In this document: positions 24,282 through 35,521 of the stretch, piece after piece | Layout of the letters: each line of letters opens with the position of its first letter | Position numbering within the stretch: the stretch's first letter is position 1 | Notes under the pieces: generated by a model | What the model saw: only the letters and a program-made list of their open reading frames with translations | Databases searched by the model: none | What the model was told of the DNA's origin: nothing | Origin: Cordia subcordata | Lineage: Eukaryota; Streptophyta; Magnoliopsida; Boraginales; Cordiaceae | Assembly: GCA_028554755.1 (NCBI GenBank) | Contig: JAPTOF010000020.1 | Location: 315,001-379,000 of the forward strand | Direction of reading: 5' to 3' | Length of the DNA: 64,000 bases | Translations under genes and position numbers: made by a program

Positions 24282-25906
24282 TTATATATATATATATATA
24301 TATGTATATGGAGTTAACTTTATGTAATTTTATCTTAGAATTTTCGCAAGAAGTTATTTTACAATTAGAACTCGATCTGTGATTTTTTTTTTTTAGGCGG
24401 CACGAGAATAGCAAAGGTAAAGAAGCCTTGAGCAGACTTTGAATATTTTATGGTTGTCTGATTATTCAAACAACGAATGAAGGATGAAATTCTGGACTTC
24501 ATCCTTTGTCTCCCCTTCACATATAAAACTTTGGCTCTCTTGGAGATCTTCAAATTCTCCAGGGTTGTTGTCCAAAGGGAATTTTGAGAAATTAAAACCC
24601 TTCATTCAAATTTAAGGGGCCTACTGCATTTTACATTTGTTTGGGATTGATTCGGATTACATGAGGCCCATTGCTAGTTTAAAGTAATTGTAGATGTCAT
24701 GGTTGCGGGAATACTAAATTAAGCAACCAATTACGTACATACTAATTTAATTCTTTTGTCCATTCTAAAAATGCATCTAAATTTGAATTGGTCAAACCTA
24801 CATATATATATATATATTTGATATTTTACACTTTCTTACAAGGGTTAATCATGTCTACAGTGCTCTCTTCATGTGTAAGATCAAGAAAACTAATTAAATT
24901 CGTTTTGAAATTTATTCTGCCTTCTTTTACATTATATTTTGAAATACTCTTTCTCTCTTTTTTTTTTTTTTGATAATTTGAATATTTAATGTTTATGTTA
25001 TGGGATGATAGTGTTTTCGCGTCAAAGATTCTGAATATTCAACACTCAAAAATTATGCCAATGGCAGCCATAGTAGGTTTCAATGAATGTGATTGACCTA
25101 ATCAGGTGATGCTAATTAATATATTATCAAAAATTAAATTGTGTCGAGCGTGCGGTCTACCGTGATGGCCTACCCACGCATGATTGACACGAAACACAAG
25201 CCAATGTCAATCCTCTTTCTCTTGTGGCTTGCAAGACATGAAAGTGAGGTGTATAAAATATATACATACATACATACATACTGCTCGTTTAAATTATTAT
25301 TATTATTTTAAAATAATAAATTCTTTGTGCAAGAAATATTTCACTTGATATTTTTTTTAAAAAAATTTTTAATTTTTTAAAAAGATATAAAAATATTTAA
25401 AAAAAAAATCAATCCAAAAAGAGTCCAATATGAGTTGACGTGAACAACTCCAAGTCATCAACACTGTCACACAAGAAGCTCTGGTCGGCAATATTTTATG
25501 TATGATTATAAGTAATTTGTGCCTTTTTTAAGCTTCAAATGATCAAATCATCATCATGTTTTACTATATGCCGTCCATAATGTTTCCAGCGTCCACTTGT
25601 CACTTTCGGATGCGAATCATACCCCACATTTTAACCCTCCCGTTTATCAATTACTTTATGGTTTTTTTTTTAATATACAATTAGTTAGCCAATTTTGCTG
25701 GATTACGAAGCTAATGCATGTTTGACACGTTTATGCAAAAATGCAACATGTAGCTGATCAATCAATTAATTAACAACTATTCAAAGGAGCAGAGAGCGTC
25801 GGATTAAACATTTATTTTTTTGTTTTTCTGGTTTTGGCTTTATGAGGTCATAAGTATGGATTTGATTGGAAAACAGTGGGAGCAATCTATCTTTTCTGCT
25901 GAATTT

Positions 25907-25942
<36 letters not shown>

Positions 25943-26869
25943 GTGGAGCAAGGAATCTGCATATAGACTTTTACTAATGGCATGGCCCATGCTCCTACTC
26001 CTGGCTAATTAGGTACATTTGCAAGATGTAGATGCTTGCCAGAAGATGCAAGTAATTATTTAGTCATCAGGACCTTGGACTACAGTATGTTAGTTTCCAC
26101 TAATTTCAGACAACCTCTATTGAAAAGCCTTTTACTTAACATCTTCTACTTGTACTAATATTCACACGAAGAAGATTATTGGAGCAAATGGGCTGAGAGT
26201 TTGCGGGTTCAAAAAGCCTTCACCTTTTGCCTTTCTTCTAAGATAGAAGTATTTCCCATTATGTCTTATTTAAATGTGGCACTTATAACATCGGATACCA
26301 ACTAGTCATAAAATTTGGTTGTTACACATTGATACAGCGATATAAATAGTTCTTGTTTGTGTTATTATAAAGTATGAGGCTTTGATCGGAGAATGTGATC
26401 AGCTTTCTTAAAGATTCAATTATAGACAAAAGAAAAGCATCAGGGAACTAGATTCGTGATATAAACTTTGCCTTTTGTAGGTTCCAAAAACGGATCATCA
26501 AGAACCTCATTCGAACATAATCGGCAAAGATCTTGTTCTTATTCGTTTGCAACTAATTAAAAAGGTTTCCCTTTTCACAAACAACTATATGTGCGAGCTC
26601 ACATGTGCGCACATGTTCTTTCTCTTTCTCCTTTTTTTTTTTCTTTTTAAGGGTTATTATTCTGGATTTTGAAGAAATTTGTAACACAAAAGGGGTGAGG
26701 AGTGTTTTTTCCTTCTCCGAGTGATTTTTTTCTTGGGACAGTAACTTGTCACAGTGAAGAAATGTAAAATTGACTGGTCAAAATTACACCTTAGCTTCAG
26801 ATTGGTTATTCTATGGAAATTTTTGCTTAGAAGATTGCCAAAAAAAAAAAAGCATACAAAGGCCATTCT
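24282..26869. other. Intergenic, AT-rich, no gene seen
   Basis: Holds (TA)n tracts at 24284-24305 and 25910-25938, a CATA tract at 25261-25280, and a weak fold-back at about 25281-25440 that may be a decayed member of the TTA-flanked MITE family. The last 200 bp are probably 3'UTR of the NAC gene. Confidence 0.5.
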
Positions 26870-28245
26870 TTAAGGCCTTGGCTTTCTTCTAAAAGTGGTG
26901 AAACTATTGCAGCTATTAGTTTCTTCATGATCATCTGACTCGTGAGAAGAAACTTGTGTAATCCCACTGGAACATGAAGATGAGGAAGCGGGAGGCAGAT
27001 TCAAATCAGTCCTCTCCTTGCCCATGAAATTGTAGAAACCAGGCCTGTCATTCGAGTTTCTTTTCTTCAAGAATACACGACAGAGAACCCAATTATCCTG
27101 CAAAAAAAATTAGAGCACAAAAACCATTATGATCTCTTGGCTAGCTACACTAACTTTTGACAAATTTTTCTAAGGCAATCCATAAACCCAAGTGAATATT
27201 CTCATACTTGAATTGAGTTTTTAGCTTGTGGGAAGTTGGTAGCTACGGTTTCAACGTTGGCCAGGCGATATTCGTGCATTATCCAGTCAGTTTTGCAGCC
27301 ATTTGGTGGCTTTGCTCTGTAGAAAACCAGAGTTTTCTTCATCCCAACAACTTGGTTGGTCCTAGGAGTCATAATTTGCTTGTCTATTCCTGTTGCCTTC
27401 CAATACCCTGAAGTGGTTGCTCTATTTGTTCGGTTCCCATTCGGGTACTTCACTTCCCTTGTGCTGAAAAAGTATCTCTCTCGCTCAACATCACCTGTAC
27501 ACACATATTAAGTTCGCAGCATCACATAAGTACCTCTCTTGTCCATTGGCATTTGCTGTTAAGACACTATCATTCTACTCTTCTTAAGATTTTTCGAAAC
27601 TACAACTTGTTTATAAATTGCATTGCATTGTCGCGCGCAGGGTGGCAAATCAGGATAAACCATCTATTTGGATTAATGTCCTCCCCTACATTGCAGCTTC
27701 TATGTTAGGGCCTGTTTATTTATTTATTTTAATTTATTTTCACTTTTTCCTTTAAAAAAAAGTATAACCTTTTTGTAATAACTGTTTGATCTCGGAAAAA
27801 AAAACTCAAATATAATTTTTTTTTTCAAAAATCAGAATTTTAGTTTCTCAAAAAAAAAAACTTTTTTTTTTCAAAAATTATTAAAAAAAATTTACTTTAT
27901 GAGAAGTCAATTCAAACCAACCCCTAACCTCAGAAATGTTTTGAGCCAAGGGGAGAAAAGTTGGAAATTGGAGAAACTTGGATACACAACGAAAGTTGTG
28001 TGAGCTTGAGAGAGTTGGAAAAGAAATAAAAAGAGAAGTTAATTGTGGTATTGGGAAGACCAACCTGGCAAATTCCAAGGATCAGACTTGCAGACATCGA
28101 ACTCAGGGATGATGGAAGCGGGCAAAGGGTAAGAGAGAACTTTGCGTTTCAAGTACTGAACAATGAGCTCTTCGTCAGTTGGATGGAATCGAAATCCAGG
28201 GGGCAATCTTAGCACTCCATCCTTGACAAAATTTGGTTTCTCCAT
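26870..28245 (-). CDS. NAC083: NAC-domain transcription factor, ANAC083/VNI2 type
   Basis: Three exons on the minus strand: 28245-28065, 27494-27208 and 27097-26870; 231 aa, phases close. The NAC domain covers about residues 14-168: [19 protein letters not shown] (subdomain A), [16 protein letters not shown] (subdomain D region), [10 protein letters not shown], and [12 protein letters not shown] (subdomain E). Intron positions are the standard NAC ones. The C-terminal tail has [10 protein letters not shown] and a final Ser/Glu-rich ETNSCNSF, which I associate with the VNI2/ANAC083 clade. VNI2 represses VND7-driven vessel differentiation and takes part in leaf ageing and salt responses; applying this here is inference. 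The start is placed at the ATG giving [10 protein letters not shown], as in homologues; an in-frame ATG two codons upstream (28251) and one further up (about 28338) are alternatives. The protein is a little shorter than the Arabidopsis relative. Confidence 0.92.
27708..27923. mobile_element. MITE of the TTA-flanked family, in NAC intron 1
   Basis: Starts gggcctgttta and ends caattcaaaccaaccc, with TTA (27705-27707) on the left and CTA (27924-27926) on the right; A/T homopolymers inside, as in the other copies. It lies wholly inside the first NAC intron (28064-27495). Confidence 0.7.
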
Positions 28246-28251
28246 TTTCAT

Positions 28252-30935
28252 CAAATTAGTGAACACAAAAGCTCTTAAGAACTTTGGACTCGAGACTAAG
28301 ATGTGCTTGAAACTTTTTTTTTTTTGCAACTCAAGCACAACTCTTATAGACCATCAAAGTAGAGAATCTGCATATAGTATATAACAAGAAAAAGAAGAAT
28401 CGAGAACAAGAGGGTATAAGATTACAAGAACAAGAACAAAGAAGAGAAAGAAAAAGGCAAATTAATTAAGAAAGTTGGGGGGGGGGGGTTAAGTATGTGA
28501 GAGGGGAAAGTGAGGCTTCTTTGTAGTAATGGGGGATAAGTTGAAGATTGAGCCTTAAGGGGGCTTTATAAGTAAGAGAAGGAATATAATAAGCTTTGGC
28601 GTGAGGTAGACTCAATCTTCTTAACTTGGACGCATTTAAACCAAATGCTTTTGTAGGAACTTAGGCATGTTTGCCCGCAGAAAAGTTCAAACTTTTAACA
28701 AGACGAGATAGAAAAAACAACCAACCTTGTTCCTTGCAACTATCAACCTTTGTTTATGGGAATAACCGCAGCAGTTAAAAGCAATTCCTAGACGTTTTCA
28801 TGTCTTGCACTATCTACTTCTTAAAATAAAATATATATTAGTAATTATCAAAACCTATGTAAAATTCAGCTTATCATCTTTTCATTAATAGTAATAGACG
28901 ACATCTAATTAATATAAGTTTTGTGCTTTGGGGCCTTGACGGCTGTATATGGTTTGCCTTGGTCAATTTATGTGATTGATATCTAGTAAAACACTCAACA
29001 GAGAGCTTTGTTGCACCCTCGTAAGTCGTTTTGTTGCAGCCTCGTAAGTCGTAAGGCTGAAGTCATATTATGTCATACTTGTAGTGCTATTTTGTGGAGA
29101 CCTTTCGCAACGGGAGAGACATTTCAAACATGACAAGTTTTATTTTAAATCTCAGACTTTCATTTCAATCCAACTCTAATAGATTTTGTGTCCACTAATT
29201 GTGCGTCACGAGATTTGAACTTTTGCTTGGCGTTTCATTTTTTCATTTTTTTTTTCTTTTAAAAGAAGAAAAAAAAGGAATTAACCCTGAATTCTTTTTC
29301 TGAGATACTGTTGAGTTGCTTGTAAGAGAGCGACAGAATTGGTTGGCTCGTGACCACAAGACCTCACGAAATTGCTTTTACCTCAGCTGGCAAAATCGTG
29401 CCCAAGATACATTGATATAGCAAGGGGATCAGATAGAGGAATACAGCCGCATATTTTGTTGGATATGACTGGATATTGGGTAAGAGACTCCGGACACTTT
29501 GAGTGCTGTCCATTTGTGTTGCCAAGATCAGTTGGAAAGGGGCTCAAAACTTGAGATTTTACAATATATTTGTTTGCAGTTTTAGATATAAATTACTGAC
29601 ACTTAACTATATTTTCTTCAAGCATTTATCTTTTATATATAGTAGACTAGCTTGTTGATCTAGTAGTTGCGTGCGTCATAAAATAACGGTTATAATGTGT
29701 GAACCTTAGCATATATATCATATTACCCTGATCATTCACTTTCACTCTTCGACAGTGTTTTTCAGGTTATTAGTAATACATGTCGTGATACCGCATGTTT
29801 TAGCCTTTTCAATATTAGGCAATATTTTAAGATCATGCAATATTAAGATTCTAGCCTTTTCAATATTAGGCAACTAGGGACAGTGTTGGTTTATTGAATC
29901 ATGATTAATTCTAGTGACAACGTTTGTTTATTGGACCATGATGATCACACAAGATCTTAAGAATATTTAGCATGGTACATATGAGGGGAAAAATAAAGGA
30001 AGAAGATATGCGTTTAATTAAACAAGCTTAGCCATTAATGTTGTTATTTCGTCATCATAGGGTATACCAACTGTTTAACTAATTTGACAAATAGTGGCAG
30101 AAAGATGCTCTTCAATTCTAGCTAGGAGGGGTCCTTGAAATTGACAATGAGCTGGAGATTCTTCACAACCATGGGGCATTCATCATCTCTTAATTTTCTT
30201 CTTCATTTGTCATCATCGGTGGAAAAAAGAAAAAGAAATTAACATATTCAATTCTTTTTTGTTTCTTTTTCTCCCTATCATATCATTATTCTTTTCTATT
30301 TCTTTAAATATCTTCAAATATGGAAATGTTCATTTTCTTTCTGGAACCCTTAGCGCAGAGGAGGTTTTGTATAACGAGCTATCTTAATTTTTATTTTTGA
30401 CCTAAGAAAGGTTAGTGGTGTCATTTTATGATAGCGATAGGTGTGGGTGGGGGGTGCTAATTTTTGGGGTCCTACGTGCCTTCAAAACGACGGGGCACCC
30501 CGGTTGGATTCATGAAGAGCAACTGACAAAATAAGCCAACTTCAAGCGATGCCCCATTTCAAGATTTCCTAAAATCTTCTTGTCTCTATGTTCTTGGATC
30601 AGAAAGCAAAATTTACTAGAAGTCGTCAAGAATCCTGTTGCTAATGTAAATCCTTGATACCAAATTTTGATCGAATTATCATTTTGACGGGTTAATAATT
30701 TCTGTCATCATAATTTGAGAAATGTAATTATAACTACTATTACATACTATCTTTGTAGTAAATTGTCTGCTCTAATTTCCTTTTTCGAAAGTTCAAAGGT
30801 TTTCTTTTACGAGTTAATCATGCATTTACTTGAAGGAAAAAAAGGATCCATGAATAGGATTTTACGTGTTATTCACATGAGGTTTCTCTTTAAAAAAGTT
30901 TTGAAACAGCTTAGTTACGTTGATCTATCATTGAA

Positions 30936-30969
<34 letters not shown>
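28252..30969. other. NAC promoter and intergenic
   Basis: 5' flank of the minus-strand NAC gene; a G run at 28479-28488. A direct pair of about 20 bases (ttgttgca.cctcgtaagtcg) stands at about 29008-29050, and another pair (agccttttcaatattaggca) at 29801-29870, about 50 bp apart. A (TA)n tract at 30938-30968 abuts the second Helitron copy. No gene seen. Confidence 0.5.
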
Positions 30970-30971
<2 letters not shown>

Positions 30972-32094
30972 TATATTATATAGAAGAACCCTTTGTAATA
31001 TAATAATGACAAGTGTCGTATAGATAGCATTCTTAACATCCTTTTACCACGTGGCGTTTTTACATTACGTTTAATTATGAAAATCGTGTTCTATTTTAAT
31101 GAGATTTACATTGATTTACTAATTTATTTTGATATTTACATATTACATCGCAAAATTATGACATGCAATTTGGATTGATTGTAGATATTTATGGTAACTC
31201 TTCAATTTGGTTATTATCAAATCGTGACCTATTTTAATTATTTTCTATTACTATAATCGAAAAGTAGTGCAATTTGCTTAATATATCATTATCATATGAT
31301 GCTATTTATGGTAATTTGAATTTTGGTTAATATCAACAAATTATCTTTTTTATTTATACGTTCTTTATATTCAAATCCTATATGTCAATTAAATTGGGTG
31401 TCAATATTACTTTTCTATTTTATGATTCATTTTGCTTAAATTAATATATATGAAATCTGTTTTCTTTTGATGAAAAACTTGGAACTTCTGATGAAATTAT
31501 ATGTGATAACAATCTTTCTCCAAATATATCAAATTATCACTATAATGGTTGAGGACAAGTTAATTAGGTTCAAATATATTTTTTCTTATTTTAGGGCCTG
31601 TTTGGATTGGCTTTTTTTTCAGAAAAAAAGTATTTTTTTTTCCTGAAAAAGTTACATTGAATTTGCAATAACTATTTGATTTAGCTTCCAAAAAAGTTGA
31701 AACACTGAAAAACGCTTAAATACAGCTTTTTTTAGAAGCCAGAATTTTCAGCTTTTAAAATAAAAACTGTTTTTAAAAAATGGTTAAAAAAACACTTTTC
31801 AAAAAAACCAATTCAAACAGGCTCTCAATCTTCTTCTCATATTTCTATACTGCTTTCCATTAGTAATTTGAATGTAAATCATTTTACAAAATGCTTTAAC
31901 TATTCATATTTTTGTTTTGTAATTTAACTCAAATATAAATAATTTAATTATTTGAATCTATCTTTTTGTAATTATTTAGAAATAAAAATGATACTTATTC
32001 CAACACAATGCCACTTATCTTAATTTTTTGAAAAAATGCTATGCGTATAAAATAACATTTTACTTTCCCGTGCTTCACACGGGTAATTGACTAG
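30970..32094 (+). mobile_element. Non-autonomous Helitron, copy 2, with nested MITE
   Basis: Same element as 23387-24281. Starts ctatattatatag (the TC is altered) directly after a (TA)n tract, and ends CTAG followed by T at 32091-32094. The subterminal hairpin is intact here: cccgtgcttcacacggg, 32067-32083. Taking out the nested MITE (31591-31827) leaves about 890 bp, matching copy 1. Confidence 0.82.
31594..31824. mobile_element. MITE of the TTA-flanked family, nested in a Helitron
   Basis: Starts gggcctgtttggattgg and ends ccaattcaaacaggctc, nearly perfect inverted ends. Flanks are TTA (31591-31593) and TCA (31825-31827). Copy 1 of the Helitron lacks it at the corresponding point, so insertion came after the Helitron. 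Confidence 0.88.
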
Positions 32095-32343
32095 TATATC
32101 CAAATATATATATATATATATATATATATCCCGTTTGTAGATTAAGGGTAGAAAATGTTTAGCACTCACTTTGTTTTTATATCCAATTCCTGCATAATAT
32201 TAGTATTATAATAATATGAATAACGTAGCTATGAGTACTCTTCCGTGGCCGACCGCTCGGTAAGAGCAGAATCATTGGAAGTAAGAGCGCTTTTGCCCCC
32301 CTTGTAGGAGGTCAGGATACTTGTTGAGGTTTATGCTATGTTT

Positions 32344-32429
32344 GTTTTATGCTTATCTTAAATTTTAAATTTGAAAAATATATAAATTTATATATTTTTT
32401 AAATTTTAAATTTTAAATAAGTATATAAC
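32344..32429. mobile_element. Short fold-back MITE (86-89 bp family), copy 1
   Basis: Left arm gttttatgcttatcttaaat pairs with the right arm (attttaaataagtatataac). Related in arm sequence and size to 38332-38417 and 40210-40298. Confidence 0.7.
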
Positions 32430-33466
32430 AGATACAACATTAATAATACATATGTATCACTGTCATCAAATTTTCAAGATAAAATATGGGACCAAAACTT
32501 TCATCTCAACCAAGGGCTGTGACTAAGAATATTTAAGCCGCACGTAGTCATTGAAAGGACGAAAGAAAATATGGGTAGGACGCAAGCTCCACTAATTTAT
32601 TTACTTGACAACGCAGTAATCGAACTTTCGAGTAATGGGATCCCATGTCATTGAAGCACTCACACGAAGCTAGGTGTAAACCCCAACAACATTCTTAATT
32701 AATTATCTCGATAATGCTTCACATCTTTTTTGCATATTAAGAATTTATACATTGGATATTAAATCTTTTATTAATTATATAATAGGAAAAGAATTCTATC
32801 ATATTTAGAGGGTAATATATAGCGATGTTTGGATCAAAAGCTCATGAAGGATATCTACTTGGTATTTGATTTTGTGGGAAAATATCAACTGAAGTTTAGA
32901 TAATTAGTTAAGTTGGGAGCCTCAAACATTGACAAATGTAAGAAAACAGCTTGGTACTATAAGGAGAATTAAGGGAAGCTACGCCTACTTTGCGACAACA
33001 ATATTAGAAGAATGGAAAGAGGCTTAGAAAGAAGAGGAAAAAGTAAGAAATAAAAAGGAAAAAATGAATAATATGTGAAACGAATTGAAGATCATTAGAT
33101 TCCCACAAGCAAATTAAACGCTATTAGGCCACTTTGATCATTATGTGGAGTATGGAAAGAGAAGTTGGGTGTTTCGTAAGCCAAATTGTGGCTCTTGTTT
33201 TTCCTTATTCTTCTTTATGTTCTTAATTAGTTTTTTTTTAAAAATAATTTTTGGTTTTGTTTATGGTTGAGAGTCAGAGGGGTTTGCGTGTGGGTGTTGA
33301 AGAGAGTTTTAAGGGGGAAATGGAGAGAAACGTCAAAGCCTGCAATTATTCGTGTTTAACTTGAGTAAAATAAGTGGTTCAAATGGACATGTCTTTTCGC
33401 TGCTTCCGTATATTTTTATATAGCTGCCTCTCTCTCCTTCTCTCTCGCACGCACGCACAGAAACAC

Positions 33467-33469
<3 letters not shown>

Positions 33470-33507
<38 letters not shown>
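33470..33507. repeat. (TA)n microsatellite
   Basis: About nineteen TA units. Confidence 0.95.
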
Positions 33508-33508
<1 letters not shown>

Positions 33509-35224
33509 CATTTAGAAAGTACATCCCATTATTCAAAGAGTCAAGTTGCTTTTCGCTTTAATTATCTGATCCAAGTTATAGTAATCAGACATTAATTCTT
33601 AGATTAATTAAGACATCATCATTATGGTAGCTTAGGCAAGATATGGAGCTTCTTTTGTTAATTTATAAGTGAAAAGGACGCACAAGTAAAAGGGAAAGCG
33701 ATTTTATAAGGTGGGGATGAAGTTTCCGTCTTCAAGCATTTATATATAAATATAATATATTATTTCAACTGCTGTCTCTATTCTCATGATTACGATATAC
33801 ATATACAGCTAATCAGTTTGAAACTTATATATGTTAAACTGGAGTTTCGTGCGGTTCAATATAATAAAAATTAGCATCAAGTATTCAAATCCCAGTATGC
33901 AATTTACATCCTTCAAGTTCAATGTTTCGGCCAGGTATTCTGCTAAACTTATACATACATACATACATATATATAGGAATTACACGGGACAATCAAACTA
34001 TTGAGCTAACAAATCGAATATCAATGAACCCGATTATTGCACATACATACATACATATATACATACTTACATACATACATATATAAAATTAGCTAGTCTT
34101 TAATAGATTTGAAGTATGCGTTCAAACCCCTTCTGAACCAGCAAATTTGTAACTAATTTCAGGATAAATTGATTATTATAGTTTAGGCTAGAGTAGAATA
34201 TTCCTCTTCATTATAAAAAATAAAAAGATAAAAGAAAAGAAAATATTACTATATTTGTATATGTATATATTTATCTGAAATCTTAAATCTGAACGAGTAA
34301 AATGACTTAGCTGGATAGGGCTATATGATATACAGATGCATGAACGGGTAAGCCAGTATTACTTATAATTGAATTTCTAGAAAGAAGCGATCAAATAGAA
34401 ATTCAAAAGTGACGATATTGTTGTAGTTGAAAGTTGACCTAGACCATCCTTTGATAACAGAGACATTCATTTGAGCACGTAGCTGGATTCATTGGAACAA
34501 TATATTAAAAGCTGCTTTTCTTCATTTCAAAGCTAAAATTTGTCAATATTCAATTCCTTCACAAGCAACAAATTAAACAGTGACTGCGGCAAAGTATCTG
34601 CTTTTACAATGAACACAAGAAAAAGAGGATTCGCTTCCTTTCTTCATTCATGGGTAAGCTATGTACGTACATGAGCGCTTAATTTAACAACATTACTAAT
34701 GTTGCTGAAATTATCAGATGATCATGACCTGTTAATCATCACTTCTACGTAAAATAGCTTGAAAATTCATCTGGTAGCTTTCTAGTTGGTCAAATTTGTG
34801 ATTATATTATCAAACACAACTTGATAAATCAATGTCAAAATTATTATCGAAAATGAGATGTAACACACACACACACACACACATATATATATGGTAGGTA
34901 TAAGTTTCTATAAATATATAATGTTTGTACATCAAATACGTATGTACCAATAAAATGTACAAACGTAGAAGTAGCTTTCATGTTTGGTTCAATTATGGCA
35001 AGTTCGTGGTTATGAGGTTGACAAGCAAAAAGTGTAGATTCGAGCAAAAAGATACACAAGGATTTGTCCTTGTTGCCTTAAATATTATATTGTGTGGAGA
35101 GCTGAGTAATAGTCATATTCCGTAAATTGTAGTGAAGCTTTGGGAGTAATTAAGTTGTACTAATTGCATTGGTCCTTGTTGGTGAGAAGATCCTTTTTGG
35201 GTGTTGATGTAGACCAATGATGAT

Positions 35225-35239
35225 TGAGACTCCATTTCT
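35225..35239. repeat. Target-site duplication of the SINE, left
   Basis: gagactccatttctt, repeated without change at 35507-35521. Confidence 0.92.
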
Positions 35240-35506
35240 TTTTTTTTTTTTTTTTAAAAGGGTTAACCAAAGGAGAACCCCTTTCTCACCTGGCCAGAGG
35301 CCCCTTAACCAGGCGGGAGGTAAATCGAGGGATGTGCGTGAGTGGCAGCCCGACCAGGGAGAGGACCAACGGGCGTGGAAATCCAGCAACAGCCCCCGCA
35401 ATATTTCAGCGGAGTACTGCCGCCACACGGACTCGATCCCGCGTTGTCAGGGTGTCTCCACCCTAATCACCTGGCCACTTACCAACTCACCTATGCCCCT
35501 GGGGGC
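35240..35506 (-). mobile_element. tRNA-derived SINE
   Basis: About 267 bp, GC-rich compared with its surroundings, flanked by a perfect 15-bp duplication (gagactccatttctt at 35225-35239 and 35507-35521). Read on the minus strand it begins near gcccccaggggcataggtga, carries a pol III box A-like taggtgagttgg and a box B-like ggatcgagtcc, and ends in an A tail (the T run at 35238-35255). This arrangement marks a SINE with a tRNA-type promoter. The perfect duplication suggests a fairly recent insertion. Confidence 0.9.
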
Positions 35507-35521
35507 GAGACTCCATTTCTT
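35507..35521. repeat. Target-site duplication of the SINE, right
   Basis: gagactccatttctt, identical to 35225-35239. Confidence 0.92.

Larger units (their letters stand above)
32095..35224. other. Intergenic; MITE, microsatellites, no gene seen
   Basis: (TA)n tracts at 32106-32129 and 33470-33507, CATA tracts at about 33952-33976 and 34042-34082, and (CA)n(TA)n at 34863-34892. A single arm like the 86-89 bp MITE family (ttatctgaaatcttaaatct) stands at 34271-34290. No convincing coding region. Confidence 0.5.

Noticed and set aside
33950..34085. Regularly spaced catacata blocks, array-like
   Set aside because: Simple tetranucleotide microsatellites without spacers of constant length; not a CRISPR array.
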